Shown one piece after another: positions 21,963 to 34,505 of a stretch of DNA of 64,000 bases (position 1 is the first letter of the stretch; each line of letters starts with the position of its first letter). The DNA lies in the NCBI GenBank assembly GCA_001600455.1, contig BCKC01000009.1, positions 2,356,001-2,420,000 on the forward strand. Direction: 5' to 3'. Source of the stretch: Endocalyx cinctus (lineage: Eukaryota > Ascomycota > Sordariomycetes > Amphisphaeriales > Apiosporaceae). A program made the translations under genes and the position numbers. The notes below the pieces were generated by a model. That model was given only the letters and a program-made list of their open reading frames with translations. It searched no databases and was not told where the DNA came from.

Positions 21963-23548
21963 TCAATTTTTTTTCTTTCTTTCTTTGTTTCTTTTCTTTC
22001 TTTCTATCGTCACGAGAAATTTGAGCTTGGTTATGGGGTATAGCTATGAATAATTTTACACGTATTTTCGTCGGTACTTCCGTGTACTCACTCTGTGAAC
22101 TGGCAAGTCAAATAAAAGCTTAAACAATAACAAGGCCTGGGAAACGAATGCTAGATATAGGGGTGTCATATTGTCGGGAATTTCTAGGTCTATTTTTGCA
22201 CGTTCAATAAAAAAACTATTACCCCAGCACTGGAAGTAGACGGGCTGACGGGTACATTCCAAAGCTGAGGGACAAGGGTAGGCATATCTCTTGATATCGG
22301 CATAGATGATGGTAGCATTCAGGGGTCTTGAACGATATCAGGGCAGAGGTAACACTAGGACGTTAATCTGCGACACGAAGGATTGAAAACTTACGGTATT
22401 TGACATATCTGCATCGTTGACTTCTGAGCATATGCAACCATATGTAACCGCGGATTATACATCACATCATTGTTTGGTTTGCTGCATTTCCATTTAGGAT
22501 CGTTTTGTAACACATTTGTCTCAATATACCCGAGCGTACCAAATAGGCACAGAATGCACATATGTGATAAGCCCAACGATTTGTTTAAATTATTATTTCG
22601 CTTTAAGACCAAATATAACCCCTGAGTACTACCGACGATCGCGTTGTTTGATCCTAGCATCCCGTATTCGCGTCTGGGTCGATGACTTGCTCAACATGAT
22701 AGCGTACTAGCCATCTAACTTCTAGTATGCAGCCACAAGTAATTAACGTATGCGGAACAGAGGCTATCCGTCAAAATACTGTTAATAGCCGGTGCTACTA
22801 TATTGTAGTTACACTGGTAACGGACGTAGGGAAAACCTTTCTAGTTTCAAGTTTTTTTTTCTTTTTTTTTCTTTCTCGTATCGATATTGTTTGTTGCTAT
22901 GACTCGACAATTTTTTGGGCTGTGTGTAGTTCAAGACACTGATACTATTTAGAAATACAAGTATAGATGAGAGCATCGATACCCATCTACGAGTCCCCCA
23001 GCATATCAATTGATTATTGCTACAGTGGCTGACTTTTTGTGCCATCAACACTCTAGCCAAATCTGACATGGGCAGCCAAAGTAATTTCCACAGCTGACGC
23101 CAGCTTCATGTTGCTTGGTGAGGCTACTTGGGGGCAGACAGAACTTCTCAGAGGTTTAAAAGGTCATAATAAGTAGGATACATTTGTCACTGGACCTTCG
23201 TAGAATGCCTCTTGTGGCCTTTGAATACTGCAGTTAAAATATCGAGGCGTCTGAAAGCCAGGGTGGCATACCTGAGCTATGGACTGAATTGCTGCCAGGA
23301 AAAATACTCTCAATGTAGAGAATTCTTGATAAGGCTCGACGTCCTATCATATATGTAATATTGTACCCATGGTTGTTATAAATTTTCATTATATAGGATG
23401 TAATATATATATATATATGTATGTATAGTGGAGAAATGGGTAAGTCGATCTTCATAAGGGCGCTACGCCCCGTCATCTAGCTGACCATTCATACGCATCA
23501 AACTGGTGCGCACAAGACACAGTAACATATAATGAATATATACCTATA
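21963..23548. other. intergenic region, 1.6 kb, no gene seen
   Basis: Immediately upstream of the PAN-like gene is a TTTC/CTTT-rich stretch (21966-22006 on +), probably its leader. The remainder is AT-rich with a (TA)n run near 23402-23418. Several 60-90 codon ORFs overlap one another and show no recognisable protein. Confidence 0.5.
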
Positions 23549-26500
23549 TCATACGATTTCATAATTGAAAACAGTTCCCTTGTCTGTCATCGTGGCCTTT
23601 AGCACGGGGTGGGGTGCATTTTCGCCCGATGACTCCGACTCGGGGGTGGTCAGGTAGTCGCTATGGGTGACGACGAGCTGAAAATCTGTCTCGCCGACGA
23701 GATCCGCGCACCGTCTGGCAACAACCGCTTGACCTGCACTATCTAGGCTGTCAAACGCTTCGTCTACGAGCAAGTAACGGGCGCGGTGAGCGCTGCGCAT
23801 CTGCGCGATTTGTACCAGCGCGAAGAAGACGGCAAGGTCTATGCGCTTGCGCTCACCCCCGCTCCGCTTCGCGTAGGACAAGCCAGCGGCGATACCTAGG
23901 GTCTGGTTTAGGACTGCCGGTTGTGCAGCCGTGCTGGATAGCTTGTCCTCGTTCACATCGCCCTCGTCCTTCTCCTCGGGGACAATCAGGCTCTGTAACA
24001 TACCCCTCGTCATCCCACGGACATGGCGCGTGTCTTCGTACAGGACGACTAGGATATTCGATGCTAGCGCATTTAATTCTTCCAGGCTCTTGTCGAGCAC
24101 GAATGCGCGGAATGTGGAGACCGTCGCGGCTTTTGAGCGGCGTTTGGATAACGCGGCGTCCCAGAAGCCGAATAAGTCACGAACCGACTCGAGACCGTTG
24201 ATTTCTAACTCGACCTGAGCCTGCTTGGAAAGTTCCTCCGCGAGCGAGGCTTGCTCTTCTTGAAGAAGACTTTGATATATCGCGACTTCGTGCTGCTTGT
24301 TAGCTAGGGCCGTCGTAAGCTGAGCTTTATTGCTCTTAGCCTTCTCATCATTTTCCAAATCCTGCTCGTGTCCACGTCGCTGCTCGGCCAATTGATTTTG
24401 TAAATCAGACTCATCACCCATAAGCTTATTTAGGTGTTCGAGTGACATCAGTAACCGATTTCTAACACTTTTACTATCTTCGTCGATTAACTTCGCGACC
24501 ATGACGCGGATTTCTTGCTCGTCCATGTCCATATCTCGTGCCATTTTACCATAAATACCTTCCTTGGAAATTATTGCGTTCTCTAGATCTGTCTCAGCTT
24601 CTTTTATCTTCTGCTTCAAGATTTCTATCTCCATATTTTTCTCGCTCTCGCTTTGAATACCGTTCTCCGAATTTGATCTGATCTGATCACGAATAACTTG
24701 AAGCTGATCAGCCAGACGTTCCAGAGCCGTCGTTCCGACTCGGATTACGTGTATTAAGGCCTGGTTTTCGGACTTTTGCTGTTCATGTTCATCTTCTGTA
24801 TTTTTTGCCTGTAATTGAAACCAGTGTCGGGTATCGTCGAGCGTATCGATGGCGGCTTCGATAGCCTGAATTTGGTGTTGTGTAGCTGTATCAATTTCGG
24901 ACGGCGTGGATAGCTTCACCAGCGAATCGCGTAAGTATTGGGTGTGATGCTCTTTCTCGTGTACGTCTTTGTCGGCTACCGAAAGACGAGTCAAAAGGGC
25001 GTCTTTAATGTCGATATCATGAACCATTCGTTGGGTTTCAGTCACGATTTTCCGAGTATCCCGAATCTCCGTCTTAACGCGTTTAAGCTCTTCCTCTAAG
25101 TCATCTACTTTGGAGGGGAAAATGGTCGTACTCGCGTCAGAATCATTACTTGGAAGCTGTTGTTTTTGAATTTGACTCTCGTGGTGGAACGAGCTGATTG
25201 CGTCTGCCGCGATCTGCTCTTCTAGTCGAAGTCGTTCCAATACCCCTATTCGCGAAGCCACGCGACCTTGGATATGTGCAATGGTCTGTGATACGCCTTC
25301 CGATTTACCCAGCGAGTCGTTCAATTCGTCATTAACATCTCGTATCATCTGCTTAGTTAAGACCGCGCACTGGTCTAGTTTCCCAAGACCGAGGGTCGAT
25401 TCAATCAACTCGTGACGCTGAGCTGGGGTAGCGCTCAAAAAGCTAGCCGCACTCTCGTGACCGAGCACTACCGTTTTCACGAAGGTCGTATAATCGATCC
25501 CCAGCAGTTCATTGATGGCTAACTGGGTGCTGCGAGCATCGGGTTGTTCGAACTGAGGCTGCTCTGCCCCGTTCAGCGTAACCACGACGCGATTACCGTG
25601 CACCGTGTGGCTGCGATACCGGGTAATACGATAGCCATTTTCAAACGATAAGCTAACCATGCAGTCCTTACCAGTTGCGTCGTTGACTACGTCGTTAACA
25701 GCTAACCCATTTCTAATACAGCGTCCAAATTGACACCACACCATGGCCTCTATTAACGTGCTCTTCCCGGAGCCGTTGCTCCCCACGACAAAGGTAAGAT
25801 CGCGTCCCAAAGGGCCGTTGAAATCAATAACAAGCTGCTCTCGGATGCCGAGGAAGTTGGTTATAGCGAGGGAGGTCGGCCGAGCCACGAAGATTTGTCT
25901 TGCGGAGGCAATCTGATTGCGTTGTTGGGTAGAAGACGTTCTGTCGATCAATGTCCTGTAATCTACCTCGGCATGATCGGATGCAGTAGCAGCGTCGGAA
26001 GCGAGAATTAAACGATGGCCTAAACGCACCAGATCTTCGCGTCGAGATTCTAGACTTTCTTCGAGATCTAAAGACTGAACGTAGTCCCGAAGATAATCGA
26101 GGGGGTCAACTTGCATTGGTGGTGTCACGGCGGAAGTATCCGAGGTATTGTCAGACTCGGGTGGTAATGAGTTCAAGGTATCTTCGGAAGACTGTTCGGT
26201 TTCTAAAGGTTCGAATACCGCGTCACGATCACTTTCGGGAGCCGAAGCACCGAATGTGGAGGTAAAGTATGGGCCAGGGTGCCTCGTCGAGAAACTCGGG
26301 GTTGTAGGACGCCATTCGCGCACGCTCTGGGCGCCCAGAGCGAGCAGCTTATCCCGTGAATTTAGAAAGCGTGATTGGGTGAGCTCGCCAACAAGCATCA
26401 CGTGCTTATCCCGTACCTTGTCACTATCAACTTCGGCGTTGACCAGCTGGGAATAATTGACCGTGACGTAGCCGACGGCGTAGGGATTAACGATCAACTC

Positions 26501-27359
26501 GTGCTCCAGCGTTACCGGGTTCAGCAGCACGACGCCGCGATTCTCGTCACACAGGTCGGACCAGGTTAATTGCAGAGGTGCGCCGAGGTATGTGACACTA
26601 CCTCGTAGTTGGTCAGCCCGACCGGGTAGAGCTTTCGCGGTTGGTTGAAGAATGGTCTGATGGCTATGAAAATGGCCAGTAAATGTTCTATTTTACGATT
26701 AAGACCGTACGCTATAAATTTTCAACCGGGGCTTGCCGGGGGGAGAAGGGGGAAACCAACCTCGCGAGGCCGCCGAAGTAAGCCGGGCCGGTAAGTCCAT
26801 GATATTTGACGGAGTATCCGGCGTCTCCTCCTTCGGTCCGAATCACGTGGCGCTGAGTGACGGCTCGGTTGAGAGCCAAGTGGCCAAAGGCGACGGTATC
26901 GGAAGCTTCGTCAGGGTTGATAGTAGCGACGAAGTCTGTCAAGGTAGACTGATCCTCGCGGAAGGGGAGGATAAGCACGCGCCTGTCGTCCCACGTGTCT
27001 TTCGTTATCTCGGAATGGAGGGTGACGAAAGGCTTCAGACGGCGCATAGACAGGGCGTCTAGAGCAGTGATGGAATATTCACGGCGGTAGGCAAGGTCAT
27101 GATTTCCCAGGAGTATATTGACGTGGGGAACGGAGTTGCTGAGCTCGGAGAGGAAGCGATAGGCGGCGGAGAGTACAGGGGTGAGCTGAGTAGAACGAGA
27201 GGTGAGAATGTCACCACATATGACGACACGGCTAATGTTTGGATATCGTCGAGTCAACGATAATATCCAATCTGCTGTCCTGACTATACGGCCGAGGTCC
27301 CGTTTCTGAAAGTGTATATCACTCAAGAGCAGCCAACGTGGATGTGACGGTAGGCGCAT
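23549..27359 (-). CDS. fused Mre11/SbcD-like nuclease and Rad50/SbcC-like ATPase
   Basis: Two exons read leftward, 27359-26761 and 26687-23549, joined across a 73-bp intron (GTTGGT...AATAG), giving 1245 residues. The join rebuilds GGLARTFTGHFHSHQTILQP, so the last metallophosphatase motif is split by the intron. N-terminal domain: DIH (14-16), GD (49-50), GNHD (85-88), FGH (158-160) and GHFH (204-207), the full Mre11/SbcD-type metal set. A cap-like segment follows (to about 290), then a linker. ATPase: Walker A GSNGSGKST (502-510), a heptad-rich coiled coil (about 640-1050), signature SGGERKR (about 1142), Walker B LLVDEAFD (about 1172) and VVTHSD H-loop (about 1208). No CxxC zinc hook lies in the coiled coil, and the Q-loop region reads VVLGHESAASFL. 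By family it should process DNA ends or hairpins as an ATP-gated nuclease. Location and partner are unknown; no targeting peptide is obvious and an in-frame stop lies about 24 nt upstream of the ATG. Confidence 0.88.
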
Positions 27360-27684
27360 GTTGCAGCGATGTGATCTGCTTCACCTTACTTAAGTACCTA
27401 AGGTACCAGGGTACTTAAGTACTTAGCTTATCCACTTTTACGTGAATCCTTATTAAAGTATTTTGAAGATATTGAAAGGCGTTGAACCTCGCACATTCTC
27501 CAACGATGCCTGTCATAAAATCTGTAATATACAAAAATAAAAAATAAAAAAGGGGGGGAAATATTTAGATGAGATTTATAAGAATTTATTTTATTAGCAT
27601 TATAAGAAGGGTATTGAAGGGTTTGTTGAATCCAAACGGTAAAAGTACCGTAGGCATGAGTTATATGATAAGAATGGTAGGAAA

Positions 27685-27718
<34 letters not shown>

Positions 27719-28301
27719 GGGGTGAACTGTACAGTTAGGTGGTTTCTAATCATTGATAAGACTAAGCCCTATACAGTACGTTAGGTACCCCTATTTATTA
27801 GTTGGCGGATGGTACCTAAATCTTAGTGTAGGGTAATAGGTACCTAGGCAGCTAGGCAACTAGATAAGTACCTATAATTACTTACTCGTTTTACTTCATA
27901 TACGATGCAGAACACTATGCGACAAAGGCCTCGTAACTTAAAAAGAAGAAGACTAATAATAATAATATCTATGAGAAGCAGAGGGAGGTTGAGCTATCAA
28001 ATATTTAGATATGATATTAGCCATACCACGATTCATATCGTTTCTTTCCTGCTCCCTCTCCTCTCCTATTTGCCTATCGTTACCCTACGTGATGTGGCAC
28101 AATAACGCTGAATAAGATAAAAACAGTATATGTTTTAGTTGAAACAGAAAGATGAAATTTATCATCAAGATTTCGTAATATGTTTCGCTATGTTATGCTT
28201 TACTCTGCTACGCTGTGCTATGCTCTTTGCTATGCTGTACGTAGAACATAACCGTGGACTACCGAACCAATAAAAGAAGTAGCTTAATCTGACCACTTTC
28301 G
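27360..28301. other. intergenic region with TAGGTAC repeats and poly-T
   Basis: This separates the two large minus-strand genes. It holds TTAAGTACCTAAGGTAC-type repeats (27385-27425 and 27780-27875), a 29-nt T run (27690-27718) and TATGCT-like short repeats at about 28186-28240. No gene is seen. Confidence 0.5.
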
Positions 28302-31300
28302 TTAATCCCACTTTACTTCTTTCCAACCTCTCACCACCGTTCGCCAAGATTCGGCAACTTGATTCGACCATTCCTCCACGTGCGACAATGGGATCGCTTC
28401 TTCAAGGGACTTGGCCAATTCCGTCTGTAACGCCTTGTGCGATCTATAGTGGAAATGCTCCGGTTGACCCATCGCCCAGCCCGTTATACGATCTAACCAG
28501 CTGGTTTCGTTCAGTTTGCTATCCAACCGTCTGATATGTTCTTTCATTTGTGATTCCGCCTCCGCCGTCGTTTGGTCCAGCTTCTTCAGCATCGGTGCAA
28601 GCCATCCACCTAACGCGGTCCCTTGCGCTTTGTTCTCCGCTCGGAATTTATCAACCACCGTATTCAGATAAGCCGACGTTCTCTTCGCCAGCATACATGT
28701 TTCACGCTGCATCCCTACGGCATGCAAACCGGTCACGCCGTGGAAAGTATCCAGTTCCGAACGAGTGAGCCCCGGGAACTTGAGTATTCTCTTAGTATGC
28801 TCCCCGATATATCCCACGGCATCCTTCATGCGATCATCGAGATCCCTCACAACTTTCTCGTCCACTAATCGTACCGCAACGACACTTTCAAGGACGCAGT
28901 TAACCAAATCCGACAATATCACTACCACCCTAAAGTATTTCAGCTCTGCGTCCGTGAAGAAGTGGCTGTTGCCAACGTCCTTCTGTATGATCAAAACAAG
29001 TGTCTCGTAGATGTTGCTGCACCTAGATTGCGCGTACTCCCAGTCAACCTGGAAGGTCTGACCGGGTTTAGATGCTTTGTAATCTTTAGGCTGGATATTA
29101 CAAACCAGGTCCCAGAACCTTTCGCTGCATATGCTCATTTGAATCCGTACGTTCTAGGAAAGAAATCAAAATATGTCAACATACAATCGGGATATAGACA
29201 TATGGGAAACGTACCGTGGGAACCGGTCCGCAGCTCACGAGGTCCTGGATGGTGGTGGAGTCGGGATCACCAAAGTCGGGCAAGCAGGTATAATCGGTAT
29301 TATCGACCAGTGTTACATCCGACGTAAGATGTCCTACGAGAGTGAGCATTCTGAGTTTCAAACGGAGCTTGGAAAAAAAGGTAGGTATCCTCACCGATGA
29401 GTGCCTCGTCGTCGATCGCACCGTCATTTTTACCCGCCCTGCACCTTGCCCCACGACGCTGCTCAATCACGGGAATAACCATATTACAACTACGAGACAG
29501 CTTCGAGGTAGCCTCCAGGGCACTCTCTAAGAAAGCGTAACACTCATGTTCGAACGCCGTTCGGGCCTGGCGAGGATACTGGTTTCTGATGGCCTTGTCG
29601 AAGTAGTTGACGGCGGCCTCGGGTAATCTGACATCGTGGGAGCTCGGCAAGGGGAAAATAAAGTCGGCTGGAGAAATAGTCGCCAGCCTATCCACCATAA
29701 GAGACCCTAGTGACTCGTGGAGAATGTTTTTAACATCGACAGTATCGTACAAGGCCTTAGCTTTCGATACGCTGCCCATGAGTAGATATAGCTTAAAAAG
29801 TAGCATGCGGGCGTGGTTTGCCTTGGGTAGTTGTCCAGTACAGTAGTCAAGCCAGAGAACGGCGGATAAGAACATCTGTACATTCGTATAAAAAAGGGGG
29901 TGGTGGCGGTACGCATCGCGACCTCGAGGATGAATGCCAGCCAACTTCAAGAGGCATAGGGACCCAACCACGCATAAATCCGATAACGGGTCGACCAGAT
30001 TTTCGGATTTACTTATGGTGCCTTTCCGATAAGTCATAGATGCCGTAAAAGCCGTAAGACAGTCAAGTGCCAAAGATTCGAGACAGCTCATGCAATCCGT
30101 ACCTTGAACGGTGGCCCCGCAGAAACTACACACCTTATCTGTCTGCTTCGTGGCCATGAGATATTGTACTATGAATCGGAAGCTCATGAGGTGATATAAC
30201 TTGATCCAATCGATAAATTCCTTGAGGGATTGCAACGTGGGCGACGGCTCGGGCACCGACTGCCTGGCGTCAGTAGGAGATCTTGGGCTTCATCAACGCG
30301 ATCTGCGTGCGAACGTTACCTTTAGGATAGATTTTTGGCTGAGGAGTTCGACTAGCGATTTAGTTTCGGCATCTGTCAAACGCATGATAAACTCTCGAAG
30401 ACCGTCGTAGAGGTTTGTTCTACGGCACCAGTTTACCGCATATTGAAAGAGATGGGTGACTCGAGTCGAAGGGCCGTCTGGGGTTACGGGTGGTATTTCC
30501 GTCTGGTCAGAGAAGCGTGAAAATAATACTTCAAGGTTGAGCCTGTCTACGTTCGCTTTAAAAACTGCCAAAACTGTAGACTCGGCTCTTTCCCAGGACC
30601 GAATCAGCTTGTCGAGCAGCTTCTGAACTTGTTTCAACGCACTGTTTTTTTTTTTTAGTAGGTTAGTATAACACAACGAATGGCCAGTTATAAATCACGC
30701 TTAACTTACATTTTACTATTTTTACACCGCTTAGCCGAGTTTATCATGGAAACCCACAAGACATATTCGCGGCTTGCCATGATATAGGCAGACTCTTCGC
30801 AGGTGCGTGAGCTTTGCACCCGATGCCGGATCTTATCCGGCTTTTTTTCGGATCCCTCTCTTTCTTCTCCATCTTCTTCCCCTTCTTCCCCCTTTCCCCC
30901 TTTTTCTTTTGCTATGGCTTCTATTTCTGACTTATATCTAGTTGTGGCTTCGGAGAAAACTGTTCTGCCAAGTTGAAGTATTAACTCATCGGCCTGCGGA
31001 TTATCTGCTAAGAAATACAAGGCCAATCGGTAGGACGAGTCAAAACCTTCTTTCACGAATGTCAAAATGCCAGAGTTAGGGCGCCCGAGAAGTTTTATGA
31101 CGTCTTCAGGCTTGTCGTATTTGATGTGGATCGTGAGCCACAATCGAAGCTCCTCATCTGTATGGATAGCCCGAGGAGAAAGAGCACCATCTTTTGGAAG
31201 CTGGTAATCGAAGATGAGCGGACATGGAATGAATGAGATCGCCGAGGTGGGTGGTTGAGAACTGACCTGATAACGAAGGTTGAAGGCCTTGTCGGCCTGG

Positions 31301-32115
31301 GCTTTCGCGAGCATGGCGAACATTTTCCTTTGATTTTCGGAAGGGTGGCGGGTCTATTCTCGGGTAAGCAGGAAAGAAGATGCCGCGTAGCACAAACAAT
31401 TGGGTATAACAAAATTTCACTGACCGACACCGCGTAAGTCATGGCCATATTCCGAAAGAGGTATTTTCGGTCTGCGGTGAAATTCTTTTCCAGCGAAGCA
31501 GCAATCTACAAGACTTGGTTAGCTAGGGGAAGGATAAACAAACAAAATTGACAGGCACGCGGTGGGGAGGGGAATATTACGAGCTGAGCATTCTGCCAAT
31601 CTGCATACCACACACACGAGTCAAAGCAGCGGGTACCAACGGTCTTGTCCTTGGGTTGAGCTTTGACAAGCCTGCTACGAAGGGCACCGATGGTTTCGGA
31701 ATAGTTAAAGTTGAGACCGGCGCAAGAAAACTCGTACATATCCAAAGTGTCGACGTCGTTGGTGGTAATCTTGTCCTTGTGGTTCACCATCTCCTCGACC
31801 GCTACCAGCCCGGCGTTTTGCAGCGAGACGTTCTCCCCGCGCGACTGGGCGGCTATCTCCATAGCCTAAAGAGGGTCGGAGGGGTGAGTAAAGCTACTAG
31901 GGACGAAGGGAGATATCATCTCAAATACAGCCGTGCACGGGGGTGATACTACGTACGAGAAAGTATTTATCTTTTGTAGATTTGTATCTCTGCCGGGCAA
32001 GGTTCGCGACGACGTTCCATTGCTCTCCCTCAAAGGCGGACTGCAACTGAAAATCGCAGGAATCCTTCAGCCTTATAGGCTTGGGGAAAGGATTGATTTG
32101 ATGATAGGCCTCCAT
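28302..32115 (-). CDS. NatB N-terminal acetyltransferase auxiliary subunit (Mdm20/Arm1/NAA25)
   Basis: Nine exons read leftward: 32115-31957, 31865-31581, 31505-31425, 31353-31267, 31200-30710, 30641-30320, 30259-29395, 29333-29215 and 29153-28302. All joins keep frame and give 1086 residues. The N-terminus has the TPR-like start of fungal Arm1 (DFQLQSAFEGEQWNVVANLA), then NYSETIGALRSRLVKAQPKD, KYLFRNMAMTYAVS, HPSENQRKMFAMLAKAQADK and, late in the protein, VTLVDNTDYTCLPDFGDPDS. Mdm20 anchors the catalytic subunit Nat3/NAA20 to ribosomes so that proteins starting Met-Asp/Glu/Asn/Gln are acetylated. Oddities: the 66-bp fourth intron (31266-31201) is a multiple of three with no stop, so retention would also be coding; exon 5 carries a Lys/Glu-rich insert; and VCSFCGATVQGTDCMSC is a possible zinc ribbon. 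Mitochondrial-inheritance roles are known from yeast mutants only. Confidence 0.85.
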
Positions 32116-34505
32116 AACTAATCCTTTACCTATCTATTTATTTATTTTGATTTTTTTTTTCTCGAATAAAACTATGGCCTAGGTGGGTAGAGATGACTAG
32201 TATGAATGAACGGATGAGAAAAGGAAGTGAAGGGAAATAAGTAACCGTCTTTCAGCTATTAAGTGGTGGGGGTTATTCATAATATAGCAGCTTTTCAACG
32301 AAGAAAATGATGACCGACTTTAATATGTCTTGCAAAAGTTACATATAAGTTATTTGAAAGATAGGTTCTATGATATACATAGAAAATACGATCAATCCAT
32401 TATCATAATTTGATATTACTTGATGGTGGAACTGATAAACATGATTGATTTCAGTACGTAGTTTTTCCTCTTTTTTTTTTTTTTCAACTTTGGAGGGGCT
32501 TCTCTGTTTCTGCCATTTGAGAAGTATCAGACTCGAAAATTAGTGGGCTATTGCATCATGATAAGCCCGAGATAGAAGGCGGTGATGATAAGTAAGTACA
32601 GAGTACGGAGTAATTACCTACTACCTCTTACTCGGCACGCCGTACACATTAGAAATAGATCTTAAAGCGGGTGGGCTCTACTTAAGTACCTTAGGTAGGT
32701 AACCTTGGAAGTGTAGTGTGTTACCTAAATCAGCATCGTCGTTTTGTTGAGTATTTCTTTCTTTCTTTCAAAATGCAATCAACGTGCAGCCAATGATCTT
32801 GAATGTGTATTTGAGGTCTTGTTCTTCATGGGATTATATTCTACACACGAAATCCATTAAATATACTTTGCCTTCAAGGTATATTAAACACAATAGTATT
32901 ACAAGTGTCTCTTTGATCGTACAATGTTGTCCAATTGCGTCGAGGATATCAATGAACTCGTCTCATTAGAGCTTCATTTGCTTAAAACCATCTTTTCGAG
33001 TCGACCATTTTAAGTTTGGAAGAAGGATATCTCGAGAATCCAACTGATTTCTGTACTGAATAGTATAGGAAATCAAAGAAAATTCCTTAGTTACCAAATC
33101 TTCGTCGATCTGTCCATTCCTTTTTACAGGCTCGATATGCCCTATGATATATTGGGTTGTTTGATTAGAAAGGGTGTTTTCCCCTCCTCGTGTCGGATCG
33201 AAGCGTGCGCGTCGTTGGAAGGTCGTTTCAACTCACTCGAAATAGTCAGTACACATCTTGCGATCGCCACCGTTTCGATTCAGACATCGTATGCTTCTCG
33301 CGGCTGCTTCCTGGCATGGATCGAAGTATTCGCTAGCGGGTTTACTACTCCAAGGTAAGGTGAGAAGACGCAAAGCGATAAAAATGGAAAGAAATTGAGG
33401 TCTTGCCTACTTTTCAAATTTATGTTTATTACTTTTGTTCCAGGGGTCATTCGCGGGGTCTTTATTTTGAGCAGACATCTTGAGCCATTCAAATGAATGC
33501 TAGGTCTAGGATATGTATATATATCAATCAAGGATATTTCAATTATTGAAGAAAAGTTGTAGTCGTATTGAATATTTTTTTTTTCCTCGCCTTGGTACTC
33601 TGTATAGAAATCCGCACCCGCACTGGATGTCCCCGTACTAAACTGCTTAAGGTAGCTGGTTAGGTAGTGTACTTTTTACTAGCTTCTTCTGTAAGCTCTG
33701 TACATACTTACCTAAGTAAGCAGCCGGCAGTCAAATACGTACGTAAGCAGTCCTATATGCTGCTTGGATGGATGGATCCCTGGATATTACCTATAGGTAC
33801 TTCCTTATTACTATGTACTCAGCCCTGTAATCTAGGATCACTCCAGGGCTGTAATCTCCAAGCTCCATAACTTAACTTAACTTAACTCTGGAAGATTAGA
33901 AGAGCTGTGTTTATGATTACAAGTAACCTTATACTATTATATCCATACGTGTACACATCATAGAAGAATTACGTAAGTTGGCCTCTAGCCGTCACTTACA
34001 TCAGCCACGATGGATCCACATATCCTGACTTACGGTAGGAGCAAAAAAAAAAAAAAAAAAAAAAACCTCCAAAAATAGATACCTTTACCACGAGCAATCC
34101 ATGTGCCGTCGGAGAATCGCAGCGGATGAACGGACGGTCATAATGCAAGCTCCTTATGATGTAACATATACCCGCCATATCGGATCCGAGTTAAACCTTT
34201 TTTGATTAAAATAATCACCAGTCTTCAATTCCGAGCTCAAGCCTTAAAGACCGAGCTTTCGTCTCTTTTGATAATTCACATATCTATGAATATGGTTTAG
34301 AGAATTGTTAGTTGTATATAATTATACATGTTGGATGACCAAGAGAGCTTAGCCATTCACCGACTGATCAGATACCATTTCTCCCTACCCCCTTTTTAAT
34401 GAACTCTTACATCCTTTCCAAAACGTTTCGTGGGGATACATCTCCGTTAATAACCTCTCTCTATCCGCGACTTATTAAACCGACATCCATTGAATTATTT
34501 TCAAC
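32116..34505. other. 2.4-kb divergent intergenic region
   Basis: Promoters of the NatB subunit (-) and the Zn2Cys6 regulator (+) lie here. Contents are ACTTAAGTACC/TAGGTAGG repeats (32680-32702), the ACGGAGTA-type motif (32603-32611), ACTTA tandem units (33869-33887) and poly-A at 34043-34064. ORFs such as 33137-33358 are not recognised. Confidence 0.5.

Noticed and set aside
33137..33358. 73-codon + ORF upstream of the Zn2Cys6 gene
   Set aside because: Preceded by an acceptor-like TTTTTACAG but no partner exon or known motif could be found.
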